A stretch of DNA of 64,000 nt from Caenorhabditis remanei (Eukaryota > Nematoda > Chromadorea > Rhabditida > Rhabditidae), in NCBI RefSeq assembly GCF_010183535.1, contig NC_071332.1, forward strand, positions 15,066,001 to 15,130,000. Reading direction: 5' to 3'. The stretch's first letter is position 1, and the number at the start of each line of letters is the position of its first letter. Of the stretch, positions 10,691-22,339 are shown in pieces. The notes below the pieces were generated by a model. It searched no databases, had not been told where the DNA came from, and saw nothing but the letters and a program-made list of their open reading frames with translations. Position numbers and translations under genes: made by a program.

Positions 10691-11178
10691 AGGTAGTATC
10701 ATATGAAGTTAAAATGTGAGAAATTAAAAGTAACCACAACAGTTTTGAGTTCATACATGACACCTTGAAACTTTTTGCCGCAAAATTTTGAAGTTGTTTT
10801 TGATCAGCGAACGTCAGCCATGCGTACATACATAGACACCAGGGGATACGGATGGCTAATTAACAAAAAAATCTTTGTCATGAATTCTTTGGTCTTTTTT
10901 TTTTGGAGGTAATCTTATTCAACAACTCTTTGGCTATAGATTTCAATCTATCAAAGCTGTCACTATACACCTCATATCTGTATCAAAAATACTAAACTTC
11001 CGGCCAAAGTTTGACCTCAACCCATTTGATTCTATAAATTTTTTTATAATCAGATTTCCTCGTTCAAATTGATCACTCACATGTCAGACTAGCCCATACT
11101 GGAAGAAATTGTTCCTCTGCCTCATTTCATTACCACTGCATATTACTCATACTTTTTCAATACTTTTCTTTTCAAAAA

Positions 11179-12326
11179 ATGGTTTCAAACACGTCTGAAT
11201 TCACATGTCACCATGTGGACAGTTACTATTCCACGCCAGAATTATTATCTCTGGCGGTACACATGGTTACAGCTGTGTCTATTCCAACTCACATCCTAGG
11301 TCTATATATAATTCTTACCAAAACTCCAAGCTATATGAACTCAGTGAAGCGGTACTTCTTGAACTTGCATATCTGGATTATTATTTATGACAATTTTTTG
11401 GGAGTTCTCACGATTCCTTATGTTATTCTACCGACATGGTCTGGGTATACACTCGGTCTACTCCGTCATCTGGAAGTTTCAGATATAACGATGAATGTGT
11501 TGATTGTATTGGCATGTACTAGTAAGTTTAACTTTTTTCGTTGAAGTTAGGAATAATCACTTAAATTTCAGACACCCTTCTATCTATTCTAGCGATATTC
11601 GAACATAGATTCCACATTGTTTGTACCTATTCATGGAAGTCCAAGTGGGAACGTTATAGACATTTCTGGCTGGGAACACATTATATGTACGCAGTTCTTG
11701 TTTTTATCCCGTTTTGGTTTTTAGTTCCAGAACAGATTGAGGCAAAGAAGCATGTGTTTGAGGTAAACTTTTCACTGGGTTTTTCACAACATAATGTATT
11801 CATGAAGAAAATTCCTTGCCTTCCGCCCTCCGTCCGCTCCGGACCTATATTCGTCGTCACTGAAGATTTCACCTATCATCTCACCTCTCTCGTTGTATTC
11901 TTACTAATTGGAATGATTGAATTCTTCGGATTCATGTTGTGTTTAGTCTGGAACATTCTCCAACGTGTCCGTTCCAAGAGAATGTCCCAGAAAACTTATG
12001 AAGTTCACGTCAAATTCTTCATTGCCCTACTCATCCAAACTGGTATTCCGACAGTCATGTTGCTGATCCCTCTGACTTATGCTTGGGTCTCTATACTTTA
12101 TAATTATTACGATCAGTCTTTTACAAATGGAGTCATCATATTCGAAACTCTACACGGATTATGCTCTACACTAGTCATGATATTCATCCATGCTCCTTAT
12201 CGTCAAGCCCTCTTCGCAATGGTTTTCAGATGCTACATGAGATCTGATGAGTATCGCCCCCAAAGTTCGAGTTCAGTGGCACCGACACCAAATAACCCAA
12301 ATGCACCGGATAAGCCTCAACCGTGA
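11179..12326 (+). CDS. srh chemoreceptor, intact
   Basis: Exons are 11179-11521, 11572-11762 and 11808-12326, giving 350 residues. It has STPELLSLAVHM, SIPTHILGLYIIL, TPSYMNSVKRY, FEHRFH, VPEQIEAKKH, KIPCLPPSV, KRMSQKTYEVHVKFF, YNYYDQ and HAPYR. The C-terminal tail is long, Ser/Pro/Asn-rich and lacks the PDZ-like ends of some paralogues. Intron 2 is 45 nt, in frame and stop-free, and its acceptor is ATGAAG instead of TTTCAG. If unspliced, 15 extra residues are added in a loop and the protein stays open (365 residues). The nearby relics at 3548, 6984 and 9714 are its closest relatives by eye. Confidence 0.9.
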
Positions 12327-13037
12327 TTTGTTCCTTCAGAATAATTAGTCAAAATAAATTGTGGTTTTACACTGACCGAGACTACGCAACTAATTCCACA
12401 TCCGTGTTCATTTTTAAAAATTCTGCAATGATAAATTCTCTGGAAAATAAACAAATCTATTATCAAAATAATGATTTTTATATTTGAGACTTTGTACGAT
12501 TTTCATTAAAAACCCCTATCGACAAACACTGCTCTCGATGTTCTTCAAATGCTTGATCAGCTCGAAGGAGGAACGACCGAGAGGTATTATTGTAGTTTTT
12601 TTTAAAGTGAAATTGATCCCCACAAAATTTTGTTAGACAAAAAATTTCGTTAAACCATAATTTAATTTCCTTGTGCTCGGTGTGGCACATTTCATTTCTC
12701 TGTGTTACTCACCTCGTTGTACGCACCTAATACATTACACAATTTTTCCAATATTTCCTTTTTAAATAAAGACTGTCAAGCCTTACCTGTCACGTTGTAC
12801 TACTCCTCACATGAATCAGTGGATTTTCAGTACATGAAACCAACCGAAAATAAACTTTTTCTAGTCGATTACACAATAACGAACGCAAAAAGTGCTAATA
12901 AAACATGAAAACGAAACAATGAACTATGCTAATAACTATGCAATAAGGGAAACTAATTGTTCTAACGAAGACCTATAAAAACTTATTACAGAAAAATTAA
13001 ATAACACAGACGATAAAGTATAAGATAATCGAAATGA
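12327..13037. other. spacer with an srh exon 3 relic
   Basis: A 710 bp spacer between the srh gene and the 3' end of the first SPK gene. Apart from the relic listed at 12505-12600 it contains AT-rich sequence only. Confidence 0.5.
12505..12600 (+). pseudogene. srh exon 3 fragment
   Basis: Plus-strand translation gives NPYRQTLLSMFFKCLISSK, the srh C-terminal HxPYR region and the start of the tail, closest to the 9714-10217 relic. Nothing upstream matches the rest of exon 3, so it is a short leftover of a deleted gene. Confidence 0.75.
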
Positions 13038-15313
13038 TTATAGACGGGAGTGTTGAGAAGTAACGAGCTCGATGGAGCTTTCCAATGCCAGCTGGACAGT
13101 TTTGACGGATACTTTCTGAAAATTGTTGTTTTTTTTTGTTTCAACATCTGAAAATTAATCTCACGTAAGCAGCGCCGACTTCAGACGCCGCTCTAACCGA
13201 ATCCCGAAGTTCCAAAGTGACGGGTGCATCGAGACTGAATACGATACTTTGGAGCAGTGTCAGTAGCTTGGTAGCACTCAGTGACGTCTCTTCGGGCTCA
13301 TTGTTTGATGACTTTTTGATGACCATACGGAAAATTGTCTTCAGAGCGAGTACAACGTCGGAAATCAATACTTTCTGAAAATAGAGACATTTTTGGAGTT
13401 ATTTTTCTTCACATTCCACTCGAACCTCATCTCCACACTCATCAATTGTTCGCTGAATAAGAAGTCCAATTGATTCAAGCATAGGCGAATCCATTGTCAA
13501 AACGAGACCACGAAGTAATTTCAGAAATTCTCGTGTACTCGTGGAGCCATGATTTACAAAGAAATGTTGGTTATCCCCATAGTAATCTTTTCTCGGTGAT
13601 CCAACTGCTGAAGGTGTCATCGTTCCATTCGTCACACTGGGACAACTACGGTCTGAAGTGTCAGTTTCCTCTTGTTTTATTTCTCTATTGAGGACATTGT
13701 AAACTAATTGATCCGGATTCAAAAGAGTGTTCTGATTGATTTGTGGATTGTTTTTCGCGAGTAATCTATTGAGATACGTAGCGAAATCTCTTACGACATT
13801 TTCTTCTTGTTTTATTTCCTTTTCTGGAACAGCTGGTTGTGGGATTTCCACTGCTTTTTCCATCTTCTTCGGCGGCACACAATTGGGCTGAGCCTCTAAA
13901 GTAACAGCTCTCTTATTACTGGTAGAATCGCAAATGACGTCTGAATCGCTCTCATCGGAACTCATATGAATACGTTTTTGTTTGTTGACGGGTTTCGGGA
14001 AGAGCGGTGAATCTGATGATCCTTCCCGACGATTGAGAACTTTTTTCGGAGAGAAACGAGCTTCTTTCCTGGAAATTGAGAAGTCTTCACAGCTTTTACG
14101 AGAGTTTTTCGTATATACTAACCTAACTAGAGTCCGTTCTTCGACTCTTTTGCCATCTCCTCTACCGGATGTCGCCCAGTCTCGATTCGCCACTGGAATC
14201 GCCACCTTTTCTCTATATTTGGACAAACAATATAACTGTAAGCTATCATCGTTTGCTATGTAGACTTCAATCCGGTTTTTGTAGTCGACTTGAACAAATG
14301 CGTTCCTCCGTATTCTGAAATTATTTTATTTTGTTTGACACAAGGCAGATAGCATACTTGGCAAGAAATCCGTCGCCTAAGGGTGTTTTCGAGACATACA
14401 ACATACGAATTCGAGCGAGAAGATCGTATTGTTTTGATGTTTGGATTGCTGGCTTGATAACCAACCGAAACCTGAAAAAATACAATATATATTAGAAATT
14501 TATTAGAGAAAATCACGAACCGCTCAACTAATGTTGGAATTAGATGACGACAGCCGGTGATTCTCTTGTATTCTTGAGCTAGACATAGATTTGTGACTGG
14601 TTGACTGGTGTACCGAGAGAAATTTGCGAGGAATTCAAGCATTTTTTCTTCAGATTCTGGTTCTCGTGCCTGAAAATCAGATTTTCTTTAGTTTTCTACT
14701 TGAAAAAAGGTCTAATTTGGCTTATTTATTGCAAACTTTTCGATTTTTTTTTGAAAACTGAAGAGAATATAAAATTCGCGTAATGGATCGTCACTTTTCG
14801 GTTGGCATCGATTAAACTCTGCAAATAACAATATTTACTTTGATATCTGCGAATCCAAGTTTTATTCCACGATTACACCCTCTGTACATTTCGATCACAT
14901 TTACTTTATCAAGTTCCACCTCGCCGTTTTCGCGCATTCTGTAAATTTTTATAATTCAGATTCAAATTTCAACAATAGCAACCATACAGTTTCATTAATG
15001 AATTGTTGACGGGAATTTTCATCGAAAAGTACACTTTCACACGTGTATCGAAGTCATAATCGTCCAAATACATCGGCCGGTTGCATATCGACTGACGACA
15101 CCTGGAATATTGTTATAATCAGTTTGTTTTTGAAGTTTTTGCTCACTTTTCTATAATTTCTTCCAGTTTTCTCTTCGATCTCGTTTCTTTCTGGTACTTC
15201 TCGCATACTTTCCACGCATTGAAACCGCCTTCGCGGTTTTGTGCTTCTCTGGCAACGAAGTCGACGAGTTGAATGATTTCTGCTTCTCTCCATGTGGGAA
15301 CGGTGTTGGACAT
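13038..15313 (-). CDS. SPK-domain protein, two SPK domains plus C-terminal helical repeats
   Basis: Exons on the minus strand are 15313-15147, 15101-14988, 14938-14839, 14818-14795, 14669-14521, 14471-14358, 14314-14123, 14068-13426, 13374-13165 and 13115-13038. They give 596 residues with every phase matching. SPK 1 covers about residues 8-135 (FVAREAQN, RVKVYFSMKIPVNNSLMKL, ENGEVELDKVNVIEMY). SPK 2 covers 136-250 (MLEFLANFSRY, ARIRMLYVSKTPLG, DYKNRIEVYIANDDS). A Ser/Lys/Glu-rich linker follows, with acidic-basic runs. From about 475 come two helical repeats (FLKLLRGLVLTMDSP and LLTLLQSIVFSLDAP). The protein is probably nuclear and its function is unknown. TTTCAG lies 3 bases before the ATG, suggesting an SL1 trans-splice site. 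The 24 nt exon is supported only by phase. Confidence 0.85.
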
Positions 15314-16289
15314 ATTCTGAAATTTTGAAAATATGTGTATTTAATGAAAAAAAAACGTGGAAAATCTGAGAATCGGTGTATTTAAAATTAAGGTGAAAAA
15401 TACAAAACATTGAATAAAGTTTTTGAAAATTCGGTCGACGCGCCTGAAAAATGGAGCGCGTTTGCATTTTCCGCTGAAATTCGGGAATTTCAGAATTGTG
15501 GCTCAAAAAGTGGAAAATTAGTGACATACTCAGAAGTTCCACGATGTCAAAAACTGTAAAAACTGCAAATACACATGTAATTGTTTTCTCACGTTTCAAT
15601 AAAGTATTTTTATTTTCACCCGGAAAAAATCATTTTCAAAAAAATTCAAAACTTTCACAATAATACTTGCATTTTTTGAATACAAAAAACAACTGAAATC
15701 GATAAAATTGTCAAAAATAATTTTGTCAAAAAGCTGAAAAAAGGGATCCGGTCTGCAAAGCGTCGTCTCTTCTTTCCTCGCTCCGGCCGGCATTTTTCCT
15801 GCGCCGCATGGTCAAGGTGCGTTCGTCGCCGCATCCGATCTGGCAAGTTAGGCAACGTTGACTACAGTTAGTTGGTTCGAACACATGTGGGGATGTGAAA
15901 GTTTTTTTAGTATCATATGATTCAGAAAAAATAGAAAATTCCGTACGTGTCGTCCGTTTCAAGATTGTCCCACGTCATATAAAGATACGGGTGGTTTCCT
16001 AAAAGTGACGACATGAAAGATTTTTTGGTATTATTGGATTCAGAAAAAAACCGAGGATTTCAAAAGTGTCGCCTGTTTCCGTATTAATTACAATCGACTG
16101 TAACACCCAGAAAGGTGGTGTTGAGAAGGAGGTTTAGTCGCCGTGAGGCGACGTGAGAACCGACTGGTTTGGGAAAATATATAATCAAGTTTCCGATTTT
16201 AGAGGCGGTGCCTGCGAACACTCGGAAATTAAATACATCATGTTAGAGAAGTCTACATTTGCTAGTCTTGATGTAAGTCATTCTAGGTT
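15314..16289. other. intergenic region between divergent SPK and srh genes
   Basis: About 975 bp holding the shared upstream region of a minus-strand SPK gene and the plus-strand srh gene at 16290. An AT-rich box AAAATATATAATC near 16173 could serve the srh gene. Overlapping open frames at 15596-15962 show no recognisable domain and are probably chance. Confidence 0.5.
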
Positions 16290-17410
16290 ATGACTAACTC
16301 GTGTATCCCTGCCACTGGCTACTTTCATTCCCCAAAATTTTTATCATTTGCTCTCCATGCTAACACCACAATCTCTACACCAATGCATCTTTTTGGATTC
16401 TATTGTATAATCCGAAAGACTCCAGATCAAATGAAATCTGCAAAGTGGTATTTGTTGAATCTTCACATTTGGATTGTCGCTTTTGACTACTCTTTCAGTA
16501 TTTTGACTGCTCCATTTTTACTGATTCCCAGGTTCGTTGGATTTCCATTGGGGGTTCTCAGACATTTTGGTGTTCCTATTATAGTTCAAGTTGTTATGGT
16601 TTGCGTTTTTCTGTCAAGTAAGGCAAAAATGCTTGATAAACTTATTACTAGAAACCAGACACTTTCCCAGACATGCTGGTTTCCATAGCTGTACTTTTCG
16701 AAAGTCGTTTTTATTCAATTTGCAATTTTCCTGGTAAACAATATTGGGCAAGATATAGACGAATCTGGATGTTATTGTTCTATCTCGCTGGTTGTCTTTC
16801 TTTTATTTCATTTACATTTCTGGTCCCTGATCAAGAAGTGGCAAAGAAAAACATGTTTATGGTTAGTTTGTAAGAGTTCAAGTCTCATGGATCAACTCTC
16901 AAACTTTAATTTAAGAGACTACCCTGCCTCCCTGATTACATTTACCAAGCTGATAATTTCGTTCTCACCGAAAATATCACCTATCATTTATCAATATTCG
17001 TGATTTTCTTTATCACTTTTGGTGTCAAAACTCTATCACTTGTTTTTGGTCTCTTCTGGAATGCAGTACGACAACTGAAAGATAGAACAATGTCTCAAAA
17101 AACATTTCATCTTCACAAGACTTTTGTGATAGCTCTTGTCATCCAGGGATCCGTTCCTTTATTCACGTTTGCATTCCCTGTTGTTTACGCCTGGATTGCT
17201 GTCTTATTGGATTATTATAACCAAGCCTTCATTAATATCGCTGTGGCAGTTTTATCAATGCATGGATTCTTGTCTTCTCTAGTCATGATTTGTGTGCACT
17301 ACCCGTATCGGAAATCATTTCTTTATCTTCTGAGGGTTAACTCAAAAAATATCTCAAAACGATGGTTTCGTTATCAGAGAAATGCAGTGGCAGTTATTGA
17401 AAACAGTTGA
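16290..17410 (+). CDS. srh chemoreceptor, intact
   Basis: Exons are 16290-16617, 16671-16861 and 16916-17410, giving 337 residues. It begins MTNSCIPATGYFHSPKF and has STPMHLFGFYCII, KTPDQMKSAKWYLLNLH, FESRFYSICNF, VPDQEVAKK, RLPCLPDYIY, RTMSQKTFHLHKTFV, DYYNQAFINIAV and HYPYRKSF. It is the only plus-strand gene within the SPK block and belongs with the 41-60 kb srh genes by sequence, not with those at 3-12 kb. The intron 2 acceptor is TTTAAG, not TTTCAG. A degraded echo of its own C-terminal coding sequence appears near 17480-17530. Confidence 0.9.
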
Positions 17411-17869
17411 TGTCAACTTGTCATATTGAAGAGCTCTATTTGATCTATTTGTTAGAAGACGGGATCAATCGGAGGAGACGTCGAAAAGATGGGTTCTGTA
17501 TCATAGAAATGTATCGGGTGGTCCAGTGGCAACATGAAAAGTTGTTTATTCGTTTTTCAATAAATGTAAGGAAGAATAAAACAAATTTGATATGAAATTT
17601 TGTGCGATCATTGGAACACCGTAATGGTTCAATCTGAGAAAACTGTGGAATACAAAACTACATAGAACAAAAGGAGAAAATTGTAGAAAGTAAACACGGA
17701 ATGAATGTGTACTGAATAAAAATAGTTCAATCAAAAATAGGCGAAGATAAATGAATCATTAAAAATAATTGATTCCAAGCCACAAAAAAAAAGAAACGAT
17801 CATTAAAGACATTGGGGTTTTGGAAGAAACATTGAATTAAGAGTTCGAAGTGATAATTAAACAAGTTTC
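17411..17869. other. convergent 3' spacer
   Basis: About 460 bp between the srh stop and the stop of the minus-strand SPK gene. It contains a degraded copy of the srh 3' coding end near 17480-17530 and otherwise AT-rich sequence that probably supplies both 3' UTRs. Confidence 0.5.
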
Positions 17870-19340
17870 TCAAATGTTCCTCATATAAAGAAGTTCTTTT
17901 ATAGCTTCCAATGCCCTGTCATACGAGATTCTTTGAAAACTTCCATCATTTTTCTTCTGCATTTCCCGCAATTCCTTTTTGATCCCCTCGAAAACTGGGT
18001 CACTCAGCTTATTTGCAACTGCCAACACAATGCGAAGAATTTTGCAGAGAAAAACTGGGCTGTCCTTGTTCAGAGCTTCGTTGTTTGCCAAAAATGGAGC
18101 AATTGTTCCTATGACCCTTTTCATTGTTTTTCTGACCGACATTATCTCGATGTGCTGTGAACAACTTTCAGTATTTTTTGTTAAGAAGTTGAAGTCTTAC
18201 CTCTTTGGTATTTGAGATCTCCAGAAGTCGTTTGTCAATTTCATCTAACAGGAACGGGTAGATGAACAGGACCCTCTCGTTGGACACAGCATCACGTAGA
18301 GGTTGTAGAAGTTCACTTATACGAATTTCCTTTCCTGGATGCCTTGTAGCTTCCAGGCGGGACTGAAACTTTTTTGAAAATTTAGTTAACAGTTCACAAA
18401 ATTATTGGAATACCTTGTCTTCTTTTCCAAAACGACACTGCCCTCGTTCGTAGAAAACCAAATAATTCAATGCATCCAGTTGATATGTTGCTACAGCTGA
18501 CATTCTGAAAATATTTAATTATCATAGTAATATCATTTACAAAACACTCACGCTTCCAACAGATTCTTCTCTGGCGGTATTCCGAATCTTATGACAATTG
18601 ACGCTATGTAGTCAATGCATTCTACTCCAAGCTCAATTTCATAATTGAGGCACTGAATCATTCTGAAAAAAAAACAACTTGTGCTAAGAAGTGCTAAAAT
18701 TTCAACTCACTTGGCTCTAACGTCTCCAACAGTTCTTCCTTTAACACTTTGAACTAACGAGTGATATCTACGAAAAGTTCTGCCAAAAGTTGCGGACGGG
18801 TTAGAAGCGTTTCTATGAATAAAATTCAACATGTGTTCAATTTCATCAAATTCCCAATGTACTGAACCATCCTCAATACTATTTATTTTTCGATTGAAAC
18901 ACAAGACTGGTAGTGTGTTGGAAGAGTACTTGATGATTCGCTTCTCCTCATCCAACCTCCATTTTCCCCAACGTTGAAGGCTGAAAACATTTACGTTTTG
19001 GAATATAAGTGTAGGTTTAATTTTACTTTTTTGAAAAATATTCAGATTTTAACAACTCGGTCACTGGATGTTGCGTCATAAACATGATTGCTAACTTCTT
19101 GGTGGGACGAATACGTTTGATACTGTGGATTTCTGAGAGAATGGTTTCAAATCTGAAAAATGAATCAAAGAATATGAAATAAAGAAAAAAAACTCACTGA
19201 TCAACAATTTCCTCGACTGGAATTCTAACATCAGTCATGTGATCATTGTACATCTCGGCCAACTCTCTCAGGGAAATTGGGGAGATTACTATCGTTGCTT
19301 TTGCTTCTAAGAAACGAACTAATCTTTTATTGAGATCCAT
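17870..19340 (-). CDS. SPK-domain protein, 395 residues
   Basis: Exons are 19340-19198, 19152-19027, 18980-18711, 18662-18552, 18504-18414, 18362-18201 and 18154-17870, and the total is in frame. SPK 1 is clear: RLVRFLEAKATIVIS, then TKKLAIMFMTQHPVTELL, then RLDEEKRIIKYSSN. A second, diverged SPK-like unit follows (residues about 125-245; IASIVIRFGIPPEKNLLEA then LDALNYLVFYE). The C-terminus holds the helical region shared with neighbours (EIRISELLQPLRDAV, SVRKTMKRVIGTI, RISYDRALEAIKELL). Unlike its relatives it has no low-complexity linker and no intron before the last helix. Start chosen as the first Met before the SPK core; no TTTCAG lies directly upstream. Confidence 0.85.
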
Positions 19341-19385
19341 TTTGTTGCTGATTATCTGGAACAAGCAATTTTAGTTAAGTACATA

Positions 19386-19837
19386 CAGTAACCGCTCGAA
19401 AGTACATTAAGTTTTGCCTTTTTCAGTTGAAATGTCCAACTTTTAGAGTGCGTCATAGTGAAACTAACTATCACACAAAATAATTTTTTATGAGATCGAA
19501 CAGACCAAAGGTAGAACTCTATTTTTGTAGTTGACAACTTATTTGTACGGACACTCCCTAGGAAGTGACATATCGACAAAATAATTTCTCAGTCAAATCG
19601 ACCCATTTCAGTGCAAAACAGTGCGATTTTTGAGTTGTTGACGTAAAATTACTACAGCTCTTTAGGAAGGGTCCGTACAAAAAAGCTGCCAACTACAAAA
19701 ATGGAGTTTTACTCTTGGTTTGTTTGATCCCATAAAAAGTTATTTTGAGGAACAGTTAGCTTTACTGTGACACAATCTCAAAGTTGGGCATTTTCAACTG
19801 AAAAAGGCTAAACTTAACACACTTTTGAGCGGTACTG
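19386..19837. mobile_element. palindromic MITE, Tc1/mariner type
   Basis: A 452 bp element starts CAGTAACCG and ends with the complement CGGTACTG, flanked by TA at 19384-19385 and 19838-19839. The halves are imperfect inverted repeats. Internal segments (GTAGTTGACAACTT and TTGTACGGACACTCC) recur in the elements at 22965, 30585 and 48873, so all four belong to one family. No coding capacity. Confidence 0.85.
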
Positions 19838-20068
19838 TACGTAAAACTGATAGTAGAATAATGATAATAATAATTGAACAAGATTAAAAGATGGATAGAA
19901 ACCCATTACACAAACACAAACTACACAAACCAACAATTAAATATGTTTTATTTAACAAAAATTAAGAATACATATGAAATTACAAATACTAAAACAACAA
20001 TTAATGAAGCAAAAATCAACAAAGTTTTTATTTAAAACGACAGTTTTATAAAAATGAAAAAGACGAGA

Positions 20069-21609
20069 TCAGCAAGTTCCTGCAAACATAATTTTGTTCA
20101 GAACGGCCACGGTTGTTTTGATTGAGACACGCTGAAAAAAATGTATTACCTTCTAGCCATGAGGTCTAAAACTACCAGAAAAACTCACTCTATCCGCTTC
20201 TTCGTCATTTTTTCGTGTTTCCTCCCAGATTTTGTCGAGGACGTCCTCGAAGCCACATGCTGGATACGAATCAATCAATTTTTCTACGATTTCTCTTAAA
20301 ATTCGGATGAGAAAACATGTGAAGATCGATTCGGTTTCTCCCTCAACTGTTTCCTCAGGTTTCAGAAGCGTTATGAGAGTGGTTTTCAACGCTGAGGCGA
20401 CCAACCGAGCGTCCAGTGTCTGCAAAAATGTGTTGGTGTTTGTTTTTATAACAGAAAAATGTTACCACTTTAATTCCTCTTTCTTTATATTCCTTGACAA
20501 CTTTCTCGATTTCTTCCAGGTTGTAGAAAAACGAGACTTCTTCAATCCGTAATACAGTGAAAAGCGTCTCAAGGTAGGTTATGCGGCAAACAGTGGTTTC
20601 ATTTTCTTGGTTGAACTGGTCTTCTGAATCGGATAGAGAGTCAGAACATGCTGACGAAGATGGAACCAGATCTCAATCAGATACTTCTGCACCGGGAATG
20701 TTGCTGAAAGATTAGGGGCGTTGGATTCAGTGAAAAAGAGTCGATACTTACTCATGAGAAGACATGAATGCAACTTTTGAAGTACAACTCAAGTTCTTTG
20801 ATTTTTTGATGATTCTTCCAGGAGAGCTATCATGGGTTCGTTTTCTAACACACGTTCGAGTGTTTCTGGATCTATAAAATTAGGAATGAACGCTTTTGCA
20901 AATCAAACAAGACAACAACTTACCCTTTAATTATTGCTTTTCGCTGCGGGCAATATCCCGTCATTCTGTATATTTTCTGCTGGGACTCTTCACTAGCAGT
21001 CCCGTTATACCCGCGAACCAGGCGTAAGGCGCACAAGAATCTGAAATAGAACTGTTTAGTTAGTCAAAAGAATTTGCTTATAATCTCGCTTGTGACATTT
21101 TGATTCGAAGTTATAGAAATTAAGAGTAAGATATTGCAAGCATTGATTAGAAGTATATTTTTAAGAAAGCACAGAATATAATGTTTATGCTTCCGTAAAT
21201 TGGAGACATCTAGGAGATACGTACGAAGATCATTAATTATGGGAAAAGTTGGAAACTAAAGTTTTTTGAGTGAAAAAAAAAATTTCTCGTAAAATACCGC
21301 ATTTCATCTGCATACCTATGTATTTCATCTATTTCAGCTACGAGACACATCTGAGTAACTTTCATGCGGTGTTCGCAAACCGATAATGACACTCGTCCAA
21401 TCAGCCAATTCATTATTTTAAAAATTGAGAACAACTTACTGATCTTCCCGTATTTTGATTGAGACATGATCTCTATTCTCCTTGTTGAATTGAGTTGCCA
21501 ATTCTTTCAAATCAACACATGAGGAGTACTATTGGGATTTTTCCAACAAGAAATCGATAAGTCGAGTTGTTTCGACAGTTGATCGGTTGCTTCTGCTTGA
21601 ATAACTCAT
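20069..21609 (-). pseudogene. SPK-domain gene, probable pseudogene
   Basis: The C-terminal half is well kept: exons 20132-20069 and about 20416-20189 encode the helical region (ARLVASALKTTLITLL, FLIRILREIVEKL, VSIKTTVAVLNKI). An exon near 20704-20467 carries VCRITYLETLFTVL. Upstream, SPK-like exons appear at about 21040-20924 (LRLVRGYNGTASEES) and 20875-20755, but reading frames do not join cleanly. The first exon (ATG at 21609, TTTCCAG just upstream) opens as a normal SPK start, RLIDFLLEKSQ, and then hits TAG at 21531-21529. After that stop the same frame continues as SPK (CVDLKELATQFNKENRD). This gene is therefore read as broken. A stop read-through or alternative start is the only rescue. 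Confidence 0.7.
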
Positions 21610-22339
21610 TATCTGGAAATAATGGATTGTTTTCGAAATTTGAAATTTGTAAAATTACAAAAAACATATTTTCAAGTAATTCGTACTTGGAAATCATCAT
21701 TTTAAGTTTGAATTCAACTATTTCTATTTCATTAGTAAGCCTTTCCAGAATTTTTTCATTCCAGAACTGTGAATTCACAAAACCGCTGTTTTTAGTATTG
21801 CAAACCTTTTATGACAGGTTGTAACTTTTCAGAGACATATTTTGATTTTTTTAAAGCTTTAAAATAGGACAGTTCTAAAAAAGTCAGCTCCGGAATGGCT
21901 AATAAAAAACAAATGCAAAAAAGAGAGACCCATTTTTTGCGCGGGAAGATATATAATAGAAAAACGAGAGAGTGACATACACATCAGCGTAGAAACAAGT
22001 GACGCAGAGACCGATTCGCACGTTGCAAGACGGCTGACCTCTACGTTCACCTCTTCTTTTCTCTCTTCTCTATCTCTCACTGCATATCGCGATTCGCAAG
22101 GACGTCTATTTCTCTTGCCACTCTATTTTGTGAAGAACTTCTTGTTCAGTGTTCCAGTCTGATCTGAAATAAAAGTGTAGATACTTGATGCAGTTGAAAA
22201 AAAAACAGTTTTTAAGTTCTCACCCGTTTATTAAAAAAAGTGAACACGAAAAGATAAAATATCAACCCGAAAGGGCAAATTTTTGAGCAACAATTGAAAA
22301 AAGAAAACAGATGAAAAATAAGTTTTTACTCGATATATG
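21610..22339. other. intergenic region between SPK genes
   Basis: About 730 bp separating the broken SPK gene from the 3' end of the large SPK gene. Minus-strand frames at 21778-21512 and 22080-21859 show no domain. No repeat was recognised. Confidence 0.5.

Noticed and set aside
15596..15962. Overlapping minus-strand frames upstream of the first SPK gene
   Set aside because: Three overlapping frames of similar length, Arg-rich, no domain and no splice context; probably chance in a GC-richer patch.
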